Source: Leucocoprinus leucothites
Lineage: Eukaryota; Basidiomycota; Agaricomycetes; Agaricales; Agaricaceae
Reading direction: 5' to 3'
Assembly (NCBI GenBank): GCA_013368445.1
Contig: JAACJO010000002.1
Coordinates: 2,108,001 to 2,172,000 of the forward strand
Length of the DNA: 64,000 nucleotides
Shown here: piece after piece, positions 27,397 through 39,973 of the stretch
How positions within the stretch are numbered: the stretch's first letter is position 1
Layout of the letters: each line of letters opens with the position of its first letter
The notes under the pieces: model-generated
What the model was told of the DNA's origin: nothing
Seen by the model: only the letters and a program-made list of their open reading frames with translations
Databases searched by the model: none
Position numbers and translations under genes: made by a program

Positions 27397-28379
27397 CTAA
27401 AAAGTCCACCGGCAGTGGGGATTGAATGATCTGATACTCAATAATCAATAAAGCGCAAGAGGAAATCCGTCGACAGAACGAACCATTCGTTACAGGTGTC
27501 GTTGAAGTGACCTGCATTTCTTTTGGTGATTTCCCCATAAACTTGATCGATGTAACGGGAGCTCCACTCGAGTCCGCAAGCGTGGACGAGGTACTCTGTG
27601 TGTTGGTTTGAGAGAGTGTATGAGTGCTTGATGTCCAGCTGCGTCGCTGGGGAGACCTAGTCTCCAGATGGGGGAGTGAGTTAGACGCCGTCCTGCGCCT
27701 ATCACTGCTCCAATTTTTCTGGGGCGGTCTGATGGCTAATACAGTCGACGGAGGCAGGGTATTAGGTGATGATAAGCTCATGGGTACTCTCGTAATATTT
27801 CCAGAAGACTGAGAATGAAGAATTGCGGTAAGTAGTTCTTGTGAACTGTTCAGGTTTGAACTCAACGAGGGACTCGCTAAGACCGTGTCTGGTTTGGGTT
27901 CTGACAAGGAAGGCGATACGGTAGAAGATAGTCGTGGAGGCCTCGGCGCTCGAAACAGGGAAGGAAGGGGTCTTGCTACAGGAGCTAGCCGAACGACAAG
28001 GGAGGGAGAAGGTCTCGCTGCAGGAGCCAGCCGAGGGACAGGGGGAGAAGATCTTGGCACAGGCGTCGGTCCAACGATACTGGGGGCATGGCTGAAAAAG
28101 ACTTGAACATCTTCTCTTGGATGAATTTCAGGTAATTTAGCTTTCAGAGGTACTTTGTTCGCCCAATCATGAATACTCCGAAAGTCAAGTGCCGGTGGTT
28201 TGGAGTCTGCTACCTCACGACGGCGATAGCTCGAGGGATCATCGAAACGTTGACATTCGAGCGAGCAGTATACTTCACGTTCATCGTCCTGACCAATAGC
28301 ATAAATCAGGGCCTTGGAAGGCAAAAGGTATGGCACTTACGAATTGCTTGCCGCAGGTTAGACACCAGTTGAGATCCAT
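27385..28379 (-). CDS. Ecl1-like zinc-binding protein, possibly the N-terminal part of the NACHT gene
   Basis: Exon 1 is 28379-28341 (MDLNWCLTCGKQF); a GTAAGT intron leads to exon 2 starting at 28288 (DDEREVYCSLECQ). The CxxC...CxxxC arrangement right at the N-terminus matches the Ecl1/2/3 family, small zinc-binding proteins that extend lifespan in fission yeast. The remainder is Pro/Ser-rich and low in complexity, as in basidiomycete relatives. The 3' end is uncertain: the frame stays open to 27194, past the NACHT start, but a GTAACG donor at 27493 and the acceptor at 27397 would end it at 27385. That same acceptor begins a NACHT exon in another frame, so the two may be one gene. The zinc motif is the firm part. 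Confidence 0.6.
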
Positions 28380-28707
28380 TCCTATGCTTGAGCTAAGGAA
28401 GGTGGGTGTGGTTCCTAAGTAGTCCCACTTTCCTGTGCAGATAGTCGCGTGGGCAAGGCGTTAATCACGGTGCCGAGTTTAGACATGATGCATCAGTCGA
28501 AGGATTTATGATAGGCCGAACAGAAATAGGGATGCTGAAGTGGGCGTATGCTAAGTATACAAGGAGAATGATAAGTAGTTGAAAATACGATTTACGGGGT
28601 GGTCGAGTAAATTGTTGTATTAAACAAAATTTCCAGGCTCCTTCCACTCTCCAGTAATCCTAAGGGACTCACGGACGGAACCACAAAACCACGGGAGTCT
28701 GACACGC

Positions 28708-30619
28708 TCAAGCAAGTTTAGCTGCCCTTGCCTCCTTCAAAGTATCCTCGAGAGCACGTATAACCGTGTTGACATCCCCGCGCTGTGCATCAACCACAGA
28801 CAACCCCATATGACCGATACGGAAATACTTGTCTATACGAAATATAAAAATTCAATGCACCTCCTGACCGGCTAAAGGTAGGAGATATACCTTTGATAGC
28901 GGTGTGAAGGCCTCCAGCAACAACAACGCCACGTTTGGCGAGGCGGGGCAATATGTCGCTCGCCGTGAGCCCTTCGGGGAAATATAACTGAAAACATGAG
29001 ATTAGGAGTGGAGTACCTTGGGAGAAAACAGGCAACTCACAGCAGTCATCCCGTTCGCAGCTTCCTCTTCAAGTTCAGGCAACTGCTTCAATCCAAGTCT
29101 CTTGGCGGCATCCTTCACCGCCCTGCTAGCATCCTTGTGCATTTTCAGGCGCTCTGAGAGCGTTATCTCTGAGCCAAAAAGTCAGAAAATATCTTCCACA
29201 AGCATCCTGCTCACGAACCTCCTTTCACGATGAGCTGCAGAGAAGCGTGGTATGCATACATCAGATTCACGGGTGGTGTAGCGAAATACGCCGCTGTACC
29301 AGACTCGTAAGCATTCATAATAGGCAACCACTTCTTCCAGGAGGCATAGTATGATGCAGGGGGAGATTTACGGCTCTTGTACACCTGACGACGGATTCAT
29401 AATCCAGTGCGGTAAACTAGGCTAAATCTCACCTCGAGCGCTCGTTTACTAGCAACTAGGATACTCAAACCAGGTGGCGTTCCGAGACCTTTTTGACTGG
29501 CCGTTAGAACAATGTCCAGGTCCCAATCGTCAAATCTGATTTCTTCAGACGCGACGGAGCAAACAGCATCGACGGCAACCTAACCATTCTTTGAGAAAGG
29601 ACCCCCAGGACTATAATGACGACCCACAAGAGTATCAGGTGAAATTCGGCGGACGAGGGCAGCGACCTCTTTCACATTTGAGAGTACACCTCGAGTGAAA
29701 TTTAGACGAGCCCTTGAGTGCTTTAGGCAGGAACACACCTGTGCTGGTATCAACGTGAGTCACGGTAACGATCTTATATTTCTTTCCGCTCTTCAACTCT
29801 TTCTCCAGCTCAGAAGAAGTCACAGCGCGTCCAATAGGAGCCTTGAGTTGTTTGACATTGGCACCATAGGTCTCCAGACAATCATTGAAGCTATCACCGA
29901 AGTATCCGGAATGGAGTACAAGTGCGTTTTCGCCCTGTTCAACAAGGTTGGCCGCGACCTGGACAGAATTGTGAGTTTCTGAAAATTATATAAGTATCGG
30001 AAACGCTACCTGATCCCAACCAAGAGTCCCGCTCCCACTGATGAGGAAAGGTTGCCCCGACTTCGTCAAAAGGACCTCCCTGGTTGTGAGAGTCAAAGCT
30101 GCATCCACCAGTCAAAAGGAGGACAGTATACCTTGTCATACGGATGGAGTCGCCAAAGACAGGAATGAAGTCTGGGGAAATATGGGACATAGACGGGTGT
30201 GCATTGGCAAAGAGGACCTGATACCATAAGCGTTCAGTTTTTGGAAGTTGCGAGTTGCGAGTTTCAACCAACCTCATCAGCCACCTCGATAGGCCCGGGT
30301 ATTCTACAGAACACGGTTGAAGCTGGAGTGATCACAATGAGTCGAACTGGGTACATACACAAGAAGTCTATATATAACATCGCAAAGGAGGATGAGCCCT
30401 GACGAGGATCTGAGACGATAATAACTGACTTGTGCGGTTGCTGAGAACGAAGAGAATTAGACCGAGAAATGACCACGATGTCTCCAAGAAGAATATACAC
30501 ACCTGCTTGAACTCATCCTTGGTGGTCATGGTAAACGGTCTAGTGAGTCGTCGAGAGGAAGGTAGGGAACGAGTTGAGATGAGAGAACGAAAGGGGGATG
30601 ATAACCTAATCGCGGACAT
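28708..30619 (-). CDS. AGX1: Alanine-glyoxylate aminotransferase (class V PLP enzyme)
   Basis: At least eight exons read from MSAIRLSS (30619) or MTTKDEFKQ (30529) to the TGA at 28708. The enzyme converts glyoxylate and alanine to glycine and pyruvate. Visible signatures are IPGPIEVADE, VLFANAHPSMSHISPDF, DAVCSVASEEIRFDDWDLD, the PLP lysine in TASQKGLGTPPG, the NLMYAYHASLQ region, and the C-terminal KYFRIGHMGLSVVDAQRGDV. Two in-frame starts differ by 30 residues rich in Arg, Ser and Leu and poor in acids, which looks like a mitochondrial presequence; the short form would be cytosolic or peroxisomal. The junction between QPHK and IPGPIEV at 30,280-30,440 is awkward: a GTCAGT donor with a TGTAG acceptor keeps frame but drops about three residues seen in relatives, so a tiny exon may be missed. 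Confidence 0.88.
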
Positions 30620-33600
30620 TTCTTGCTTGAGATAATATCCAGTCAAGTCACACGGCTACTGGAAATGCTAGGTCGATCTACGGAATGCCGCATATTCCTC
30701 CGGCCAACACTGCCGTTCGAGGTGTCTTCCGCGGCTTCCCGGTCATCCGCTGATTCTTGTGACGTCACACTTCCCGTTAGCGCTTCTTCGAGTCGAAGCG
30801 GCGGCAGATTCTTTCATTCACATGAATCGACAATTTGTCGTTTGGATTTATACCTCTCTACCTCCGTTAATAAATTAATCACGGAGACCCATTCGACCGT
30901 GCCTTCCGATCCGTCTCCCAGAATAACTCCGAGTCAGGACACATTCAAACCACAATCCCATCTCACTGGCGATAGCACAGGTGGTCACATCCACGGATTT
31001 TCAGTGGCAATATTGGTGGCAATATTCCGAGAAAAGTTCGGCTACTAGGGCGTCCTGTAAGTATATCTCTACTTGAAACACCAGTTCACAGTATTTCGTG
31101 GACCTTGAATTACTACGAGAGTTGTAGGTCCATGTTGACGATGGCTAGCGGAAACATCCAGCTTTCATAAGTTATAGTGCAGACTCATCCAGCATTATGT
31201 GGCTCACTCGTCCAGTTAAGATTCCAGCATTTTCGTCTTCAAGATCTTCGTAGCTATGGTGGGTGTCGGAGTCTCCGCCCGCAACCGAGCGATTTGACGA
31301 TACCGTTTGACAGGCAACACAATACGATTTTTTGCCGTTACATTTGATCTCCGTCGTGGTGGCCACCTGGAAGCACTTACTTCCCTAGGCCGGAACTTTT
31401 AAGTATTGTGTGGGATAGTACACCCGAAGGAAGATAAAACTCATGTGGCTCAAATTCGCAGTGCTATGGGCCTGTGTCAGATACCCAGTTGGTCAAGGTT
31501 AGGTGAGAACTCGAGAGTGATCCCACAAGGCCTGATCAATACACACGTGAGCTCTTCTAGCAATGGAACAATTATTCTTCCTCCCCTCTTTCCTATGTCT
31601 ATAGACTGAGAATACAACGAATGGTGTCGATTCGAACGAGAGTGTTTACCATGATAATCCCCACCGCTTCGACTGTGCCCGGGGACTGGTGATAAACTAA
31701 GAGTTAGAGTTGGTTATTAATGGTTGACCAGAAGCTCGATTAGGGACAGTCAGACCCAGTTTCCCAGCTTTCAGTTTGATCCAGGTTTTGTATCAATAAC
31801 GGACCTCGAACTAAATGGAAAGAGAACCAAAGCAATCTCTCTCATGCCCATGTAATGTCTCAAAATCGTACGCTCGGAGGGCGAGGCTGGACAAGCGGAA
31901 TTGGCTTTTAGTTCGGAATCTGCTTGGATCAGATAGCCTGGGGCCTGTGCAATAGTCGGGTTCGGGTGTCTTGGTTATACCAGAACCACCCCCTCAACAG
32001 GCCAGCATTCAATACTATACATGCTTACATTCAAGTTTATGACTGTCAGTTTGTTGCCTCAGGGCTGTAGGGCTGTATGGATTTACACGATGATGGCGCT
32101 TCTTGGGCCGTAAGGAGCTCAAAGTCGTATATGTACTACTTTCAAAGTCTATGGGCATCAAGCCCTCTGGTTAATTGGACTTTCATTGACGACAGCCCAA
32201 ACTTCTGTGGCGAACAAATCATCATAAAAAGGCTGTGCCGCCACACGAACAAAGAGATCAGTTAGTAAATACTATTGAAGGTGTTCTTTTTAGATACTCG
32301 ACCGATTCTCTTTCTGTTCCGAGCCTGGACAAGTTTCAAGATAGTAGTTGCTGTTCTTCTCAACCTCAGTTTACAACTCGTGCACCGCTTTTCTTGTGGG
32401 ACTAGACATTATGCATCAGGCCTCATTCCCGCTTTCGGAAGCACACGCTTTAATTGGATCTTCGGCTAGACGGCAACCCTAGCGTGTACCAGGTTCAATT
32501 TTTGTTACCAAAACAACCAGCTCTTGTTCTTTCCGCTCAACAAAACCATGTCAAATGATAATAAAAACAAGGTTGCTCTAGAGCTGTACATAGAACCAAT
32601 ACATAGGCTTGAAGCTGCATAAAGCGGTAAAGTCTTCCGGACCCCAATAAAACATGCCATCCTTCGTGAGCTATCGATCCGACGTCAGATGCATAGGTTT
32701 GCAAACCTCAGCTGTGAGGCCTGCACTGGCTATGAGCCAAATGCGGCCGTTTAATAGCTTCTAATGCCTCATGTCTTCTGGCAGTAACTTCTATTTGTGT
32801 GGCGCAGCTGTACCCTTTCATCACGAAGAATGCAAGGCAGCCGCAGCCTTTACGCTGATAGGCTGAGGGAACCCTAAAACACAGGAACTCTCTTGGGTGG
32901 GTCGTATCTCGCTTAATGCCTCATTTTTCCTTTTTGTTCAACACGCCCTTTATCTATGAAGACCTCATCGCTCTCGACTGTCTGCCAACACTCAGACAGC
33001 CGATTTATTCACCTCAATCCGTCTTGTTATGCTTTCTGCTTCAGTCTTTTGATCTAGTCAGGATCTTTGCAAACTCTTGCAAAGATCCGAGCGGACCTCT
33101 CCAGCGGACGTACGCTTGTTGCCACTGTTTCCACTCAAGCTAACAACGCTGCCTCAAATCTCACACTCCATTATCACCCGTAGGACGCCGAGTGGCGGGA
33201 TTTTAACGCCACCTTGGTCGGTAACTAGTGAGTTAATTGAAAGATAAGTTCATTACAGGACAAAGACTGGAGCTCAACATTCCCGTTGGTGAGGGCTGAT
33301 CGATGAGCCCAGTTTCTGTGGTTCGTAAGTACAGCCGATATAACAAATCGAGGTGAGAGGTTTTCAAGTCAGCCATCGTCACGCTCAACTTTGATTTCTG
33401 CTCCTCCAGTTCTGGTCAGCACTGATGAAAGCGTCTGGGACGGACTTGTACAACATCGAAGTTGATCAAACACCCTACATCAGCTTCACCGCCCGTATAG
33501 CTCCATGGCCACAATAGCCATAAGACAATCCCTTCGTTGTATTGCGTGTCCACTTCATGTGCTACAGAGGAAACCGACGGCAGTCAGCCTCCCCATCGAT
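30620..33600. other. Gene-poor region
   Basis: The left edge is the promoter of the aminotransferase gene. The frames found (for example 31172-31366 minus and 32916-33143 plus) have no recognisable motif, no splice-linked continuation and no start context. Nothing else could be supported. Confidence 0.4.
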
Positions 33601-33638
33601 TCTCTGCGGCTGACTGGACTTTTCTAGAATCGTCCATA

Positions 33639-34935
33639 TATAATTTTCTTGAACCGTCACTACCTTTCCCCAACACTTGGACCTCAACCATTATAATCGT
33701 ATACTTGTACCTCTCCCCTCCCTCTTCATCCATCGCCAACAGACCATCTCCAGGTCTACTGTAGTGTGCCATGGTAGCATCATCACAAGGTAAGTTCCTC
33801 CATGTCGGTTACCATACCCTCAACCAAAGCTACGCATCATCAGACCTCGTCATACATCCCTGCGCAGCATGCTAAACTGGCATGACGTCTTCATGGTGCG
33901 CCCTACGAAGCCTTTCATCCTTCCCTTTCTCTCCAAGGTGGACGTGGCTGGTCCACCGATCGAGTAGACGGTTTCTGTCTCAACCGGTGGTGCGGGCGAG
34001 GCGGAGGACCAGCTCGTCCGCCATTGTCATTGACGACCTTCAACCCTCTTCCACCTGGTAAGTACCACTCCACTAGATTTACTCAACAAATTCTGAGATA
34101 GTACCTCGATCCCAACTCCAGCGGCGGCTGACATGACTCTTCGCTGGATGTGATGGATGTCCCTTCCCAATGTAGGCTATGCACGGTGTGCCGTTCGATG
34201 GTCGGTTCTGATACTGCTTTCTTCCATCTAGTCGAGAAGGGACTGACAGGGAGCAGTCGGAACGGACTAAGAACACGTGAACAGCACTTGAGTATTGGTT
34301 CGGGTGGGTGGCAGGGCAAGCGAACCATTAGCCGGCGCCAATGATACAGGCGACGGAACAAGAAGCAGATCGAGAAAGCGCAGTGGGCAGGGACAAGACA
34401 ATCAAGGTAAGCCATGATGAGACGGCGAGGGCGATGTTCTGATCAGTATGCTTCAGGCTGGCTCAAGAAAAGAAACCTTAAGCCTCAAGGCGAGTGAGTC
34501 TTCATTTTCCGGCTTGTTCACTACCCTAGCTAACACTTCAATAGAGACAAAGGAACACGGGGAAGAAAAGATGCAAGAGCAAGAGGTGAGACGGCCTATT
34601 ATTGCTTTTGTGACCTTGCTAACATGACGAAGTGAGGCGACAGTGACAGAAAGGAATGGGGAAGCACAAGGCGACAAGGCCCTCAAGCCGCAAGCGTCAA
34701 GGGCTCGAAGATGTCAAGATAAGACAAGAGAGTTCAAGATGAAATTGAACGTCAATGTCCTCAAGATTCAAGCCACAATCCCCAACGTCAAGTCTGAGTG
34801 AGTCCGAGAGCCCGTGATGCGTGATGCGTGATGAATCGACGATGAGGCCGATGTCATGACCTTGCCACCTTTCCACCACTTGTCTAGCCTTAAGTGCTGT
34901 CTGCCTCAAGTTTCAGTCGTGAATATCAAGGCCAA
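33639..34935 (+). other. Candidate spliced transcript of unknown nature
   Basis: A TATATAA box near 33,640 is followed by a CT-rich leader and an ATG in good context (GCCATGG, 33772). Six codons (MVASSQ) precede a strong GTAAGT donor at 33791. Joining to the AG before 33,942 opens about 40 codons rich in Gly, Arg and Pro, ending at another GTAAGT near 34,070. Later segments include a Lys/Arg-rich stretch (RRNKKQIEKAQWAG, about 34,355) ending at GTAAGC. I could not assemble one full frame, and no family is recognised. A small basic protein or a spliced non-coding RNA are both possible. The tail (34,430-34,935) is unusually rich in CAAG words. Confidence 0.25.
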
Positions 34936-35555
34936 GATACAATAGCTTAGCACTTCGGTAGCCGTGGTTGATGCTGGCCTGTATGATTGGTGGATCCTGG
35001 GGTGGTAAAGTGAGGGACGTCGGGCACTGGTCGTAGCTAGTAGTAGAGTAGATTCCCGGGGATGGGTCGGTGTGATCCTCGTGCTCCCTTGTCGTGGGCC
35101 CCGGGCTTAGACCTTCCTCTTTGGAGTCGGGTAACCAAAGCACGTAAACAAACTTGTAGCTGTAAACTAGAGTGTTTTGAATTGCCAATTTACAGGAAAT
35201 GGTCAAAAGCAAATTGGGGGTTCATGTTCTTGCTCGGCGCTCGCACTGCCAAGCGCACATGGGTGCACGTGCACAACAGCCCTCTCCCACCCCGATCGAA
35301 GCGGGGTTGCCAGGCTTCGCTGAAGTCTCTCGTCAAGTGACAACTCTCATCGTGTTGGATAGACTCCATCATTGATCAGCCTCATGTGAACCTGACTCTC
35401 CTTCAAATACCCAGTAAATGATCCTCTGCTTGTCCACTTTCTTCCTACCAGGGTTCTATTCAGGGACTTAGCTCTCCCCTTTAGGCTTCACATCTTTGCC
35501 TGGCTAAAAGCACACAAATCTACATTCAATCCTCTTGCAGTCGTCCACATTACGG

Positions 35556-36867
35556 ATGCCCTCGCAATCGAGTTCAAAGGTCTCAGGGAAAGTCTATACT
35601 CCCCTCCCACCTCCGGACCATCTTTACCGGAAAGACCCTTTACCTCCGTTAACACCGCGAGAACGGGAATCGTACAAAGAGGTCTTGGAATATTTCTCCA
35701 AAACTGGATATAAATTACCTGGTGTGTCAAAGGAAAATGGTGAACTCACTGACGATGAAAAGTTCTGGCTCTCGTATGAGTGCATCCTCCGGTTGGTGCA
35801 TCACTTACAATCCTCTTACAACCATATCCCCGAAACTAATGATCCCACCGTGCTTATTCGATCCAGATTTCTACGGGGGTCGAGGTGGAAACCTCTTGAA
35901 ACAATACAACGACTAGAGACTACCCTTAAATGGCGTCGCGAATTCGGACTCTACACGCATCTGACCCCTGACCGCGTCGAGAAAGAAGTGTGTGCAATCT
36001 CCTTCGCACGCCCACTGAACCACTAAAAAATATCCAGGCCAAGAATGGAACTCAAATTCTCCTGGGACATGACACCCAAGGCCGCCCAGCATTCTATATG
36101 ATCCCTAATAAACAGACCTGGAATACATCCAACGAATCACGACATCTCCAATACTCTGTCTTCATGCTTGAACGATGTATAGACCTAATGCCTCCAGGCG
36201 TCGAGTGCGTCTCACCTCTCCAATAATTACTATGCAAACAGCCGACATAAATAATTATTGTAGGGACATCAATTTGCTGGTGACATACACCAATACCTCT
36301 TCTCAACCCTCCATCACCTACGCCCGTACACTCCTCAACACCCTCCAAACTCACTACCCGGAACGTCTCTCCCATGCTTCCCTCTCCAACACTCCTCTCA
36401 TCCTCAACCTCCTCCTCAAATTCGTCCTCGCATTCATTGACCCCATAACTCGTTCGAAATTCAAACCAGACCCTTCTTCCCTGCTCAAAGACCGTATATT
36501 CGCTCCTCAACAACTAATGAAACAAACTTGGGGAGGCACACTCGATTTCGAGTATCAGCACGATAAGTATTGGAAGGAGTTGATTAGAGTCACAGATGAG
36601 CGAAGAGAGAGATGGAAAGAACAATGGAGAGGCTTGGGTTCAAACATTGGGACGAGGGAGTGGAAATACAAACGGGACAAAAGTGCCAGTGAGACTATGA
36701 GCGTGGAGACAAGTGTAGAGGAAAGAGACGATGGCCGGGAACATAAGCTGCAATCACCTTCAACTTGGGTCGTCATTGACGACACAAAAGGGTCCGGTTT
36801 TTGGGGTAGCTTATGGGGACATCGGGGAGGCAGTGGAAGTGACGGTGGCGACAGCAGCGGTGACTGA
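35556..36867 (+). CDS. Sec14-like CRAL-TRIO lipid-transfer protein
   Basis: Three exons join in frame: 35556-35987, 36038-36204 and 36264-36867, giving 400 residues. The ATG at 35556 is used because the frame upstream has only a TTG. The CRAL-TRIO N domain contains the FLRGSRWKP-like helix and TLKWRREFGL; the lipid-binding domain starts with GHDTQGRPAFYMIPNKQTW and runs through VEDINLLV, YPERLSHASLSNTPLILNLLLKFVLAFIDPITRSK. Relatives move phosphatidylinositol and other lipids between membranes in the cytosol. The Asn/Gly/Ser-rich tail (HRGGSGSDGGDSSGD) is low in complexity. It lies convergent to the dynein chain gene with only about 200 nt between stops. Family assignment is strong; the ligand is not known. 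Confidence 0.88.
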
Positions 36868-37071
36868 GTGATCGATGGCCGGTCCTATCTACTTGAATTA
36901 TCCTTTAGCTTGGGCACTTGAAGCCTTTGGCCCTTTTCTATCTTTAAAATCTCCGTCATCTTCCCTTATCTTTCCGAAATGTACAAATACATTGAACAAA
37001 GGACTGAAAAAATAACTCAAAGCAACAGGACTGAAAACCTCCAGTCCACACCTCACGACCAGCCAACCGCA

Positions 37072-39608
37072 TCAACGAGACCCGCTCAACCTCAACAAAT
37101 CACTCTCGCCAGTTCCATTCACATGCCCAGGAACATGACTACTCCCACCTCCACCAGCCATACTCGCAATCGTCTTCTGCATATCCGTCCACTCCGACTC
37201 CCTAGGGATAGCCATGTCTCCAATATCATAGATATACAGTTTGCCATCGCTACCGCCGAGAGCAGCTCGCCGTCCCTCTTTACGATCCCACTGGAGTTTG
37301 TTGATAGCTTTTAGCCCAGAGCCAACTGTCGTCGAAACAACGGGGACCTTAAGAGGCGATCAGCTTATCATTCTCACTCAACCGAGGCGAGGAAACAACA
37401 CAACGCACCTCTGTATCAATGTTCAAATTCCACACATCGAATTTGGCTGACCCATCTACACTAGCCCAAACAGCCGGATGGCTCGGATGCCACTTGACAT
37501 CATAAACATAATCATCCGCCTCTTCAAACGAATAAACAGGAGGAACCAAATGGCTTGAAGTGGAAGGTTTAGCCAAACTCTTTGCTCTCCACAGTTTTAC
37601 AGTCCAATCCACTGAACACGTCAAGAACAAATCCGAGAAATCCACTGGTCCAACCAAGGGATGGAAGTGAAGTCCCGTTACAGGTCCTGCATGGCCTTTG
37701 TACACGTCGTATTGGTTGAGACCAGCTTTTGCTCCGGCGCGGTCGTAACGATTTGCTTGGTATACGTTGCCTTCTTCCGTCCCTACCCAGAAAGTTGTGG
37801 TCTCGTTGTCTGGGAAGTCGAGTGTTGTAATTGCGACTTCGCCTGTTTTGTTGTGTCCTGCGTGGACAAGCTCGAGTGTTTCCTAGCAAGTTCTTATGAG
37901 GAAACAACGCGACGAAGTAACAAAGAAGGGTGAGGGGTACCTGTGGTTGGGCGAGCATATCAACAAGCCAGCTACATACCGTTCCATCTGTACTGCTCGT
38001 GATGAGGTTGTGGGCATTCTGCGTTCCAACCATATGCATGGCATATACAGGGTGTGTGTGACCAGCAGCCGATAATGGAGTCTTCAGTACAGGCAGATGC
38101 TTTGCTCGCGTGTCCCATAGCAGAATTTGGCCAGAGTAGGTACCGCCGAAGATCAGGTTGGAATGGAAAGGGGAAAAGGTAACTGAAAGAACATCTGACT
38201 AGGTAGCTATAAATGCATGACTTATGCCGGAGGAAAGACCGTACGCACTTGAGAGTGAAAAACGAACTCTGGTCGCTCAAGAAGATGGAGATTCCACACA
38301 GCGACGATACCGTCTGGTTCATTCAGAGCTGCCGAGTTTTTGTTGTAGGACGCCACGCTCAACTCAGGGTACTATAATACAACTTTAGCCGGCTCAAAGG
38401 ACAAACAGGTGGCGACTAACCTTCGGCGACCAGTCAGCGTCTGTGACTGACCGATTCTTGACATGTCTCTCGTCAAAAAACTCGCAAACCTTCTTTACCC
38501 TTTTCCCCTCGGAGTCGTCTCTGTGAGCTAAGTGAGCATCCCGCCAAAAGTGAGTTGCAGACGTCGTACCCTCCTGATTCCGCGCCAATAGTATAATCTC
38601 TGATGTAGTCATAATTGTCATTCAAAGCTCTTTGCAGAATCTTTGATGATTGCTCGACGAAATCTAAGAATTCCGGTGCTTGGAAAATGCTGGCACGTTC
38701 TTCCTCGGTTAGTTCTACGGTACAAGTAATTCAGTCCATGCAGTCGTTGAAGGGGGGATCAGCGCACCTCTGATTTCTTGTTCAATCTCCCGGTCCAACT
38801 TGACACTCTCCTCTTCCAATTCCTTGTCTCGGGCCACCTTTTCTGCCTCAGCATCCTTCTCTCGCGTGATTCTCTGCCGGATCTCCTCTTCGATGTCGTG
38901 CATGTTGAGTTCTGTCTCCGTAGCTGTCGTTTGTACCTCCTTGTTGTAAATTACACGTTCCTAAAGGTCCAATGCTCGGTACTGCAATGATCATGTTCTG
39001 CAAAAAACAAACGTACTTTCTGCGGCAGTTCAAATAGTTCCTCTTCAACGTCGATCAGGCCAACCATAGACCTAGGGTATATTTCCCTACCCACAACTCA
39101 AAGTCAGATCATACGTTCACGATACAACGCTTAAATTCCTTCCACTCACCTTTCCATTACATGGTCCGTCCCCGAGCTCATCTGTCCAGCATTTGTCCCC
39201 CGATCAGACGTGAGATCACTCTGCCTACTGCTCGTTCTCGGTGGAAGGCCCAGCCCGGAAGTACCAGAGACCGACGCTGGATGGCCAAACGCAGGCGTCC
39301 CCGGTATAGACGGTGAGGGCGTCAAATCGCCAAAAGAATCTGGCCCTCCTCTTCGGCTACCACCAAGTAACGAGTCGACGAGGTCTGAAACATCTCTTCG
39401 TGGTGACGGACCTACAACCTTGAAAGAGATGGTAGAAAAGCTTTGTTAAGTACGTGATTATTGGGACGCAGCATGATGAACCTCAAGGTACACATACCTC
39501 TGGCCTTCTGTCGGTGTCCCTCTGCCGCTCCCTGTCTGCTCTGGCTTTCCGTATTTCTGCGAGCTTTGCTCGCTTGGCTTCTATCTCCGCTCGCCGTTTG
39601 TCCGACAT
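37072..39608 (-). CDS. Cytoplasmic dynein intermediate chain
   Basis: The gene reads from ATG 39608 ([19 protein letters not shown], exon 39608-39498) to the TGA at 37072 in about eleven exons. The N-terminus is the charged coiled coil that binds dynactin p150. Further on are [18 protein letters not shown], a second Glu/Lys-rich helix, and [10 protein letters not shown]. The C-terminal half is a WD40 propeller with typical intermediate-chain blocks: [75 protein letters not shown] and [20 protein letters not shown]. The chain links dynein heavy chains to light chains and cargo adaptors for nuclear migration and transport along microtubules. One WD-repeat intron needs acceptor CACAGAG rather than the nearer CACAG to keep frame. 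Confidence 0.93.
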
Positions 39609-39973
39609 GAGAGTAGAATGTATCGGATGGGGGTAAGTGATAGTTGTCGAAACTCGAGGATCACAGCCTCGGGACGCGACCAAGCAGGTAGCGTGGTGTT
39701 TATGCTTGTTGTCGGTAACATCTAATTATGTACACTGTAGATCCACTCGTGATTATCTACACATTCAACAGGAGAGCCACCTACCTTCGAGCTTCGATTT
39801 GGTTCCTCTTGCAGTATATTTAATAATAAATAGTTATGAGGCAGCTGAAAAACATCACAATCGTAGACTCGTAGTACAACTTCCAATACATATTTTGGTT
39901 TGTTATGATCTCGGCGTCAATCAAAAACGATCACAGTGATTCATTCCGTCAACTCCTTCCACCCAAAAAACCA
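39609..39973. promoter_or_regulatory. Bidirectional promoter between dynein chain and SEN2
   Basis: The two genes are divergent and their start codons are 365 nt apart. A TATATTTAATAATAAAT AT-rich patch lies near 39,815. The ATG at 39905 is in frame with SEN2 and could extend the SEN2 N-terminus by 23 residues. Confidence 0.5.

Noticed and set aside
27194..28336. Single 380-codon frame covering the Ecl1-like region and the NACHT start
   Set aside because: Its last ~60 codons overlap NACHT exons in another frame and intron sequence, so it cannot all be coding as it stands; the first codons are intron.
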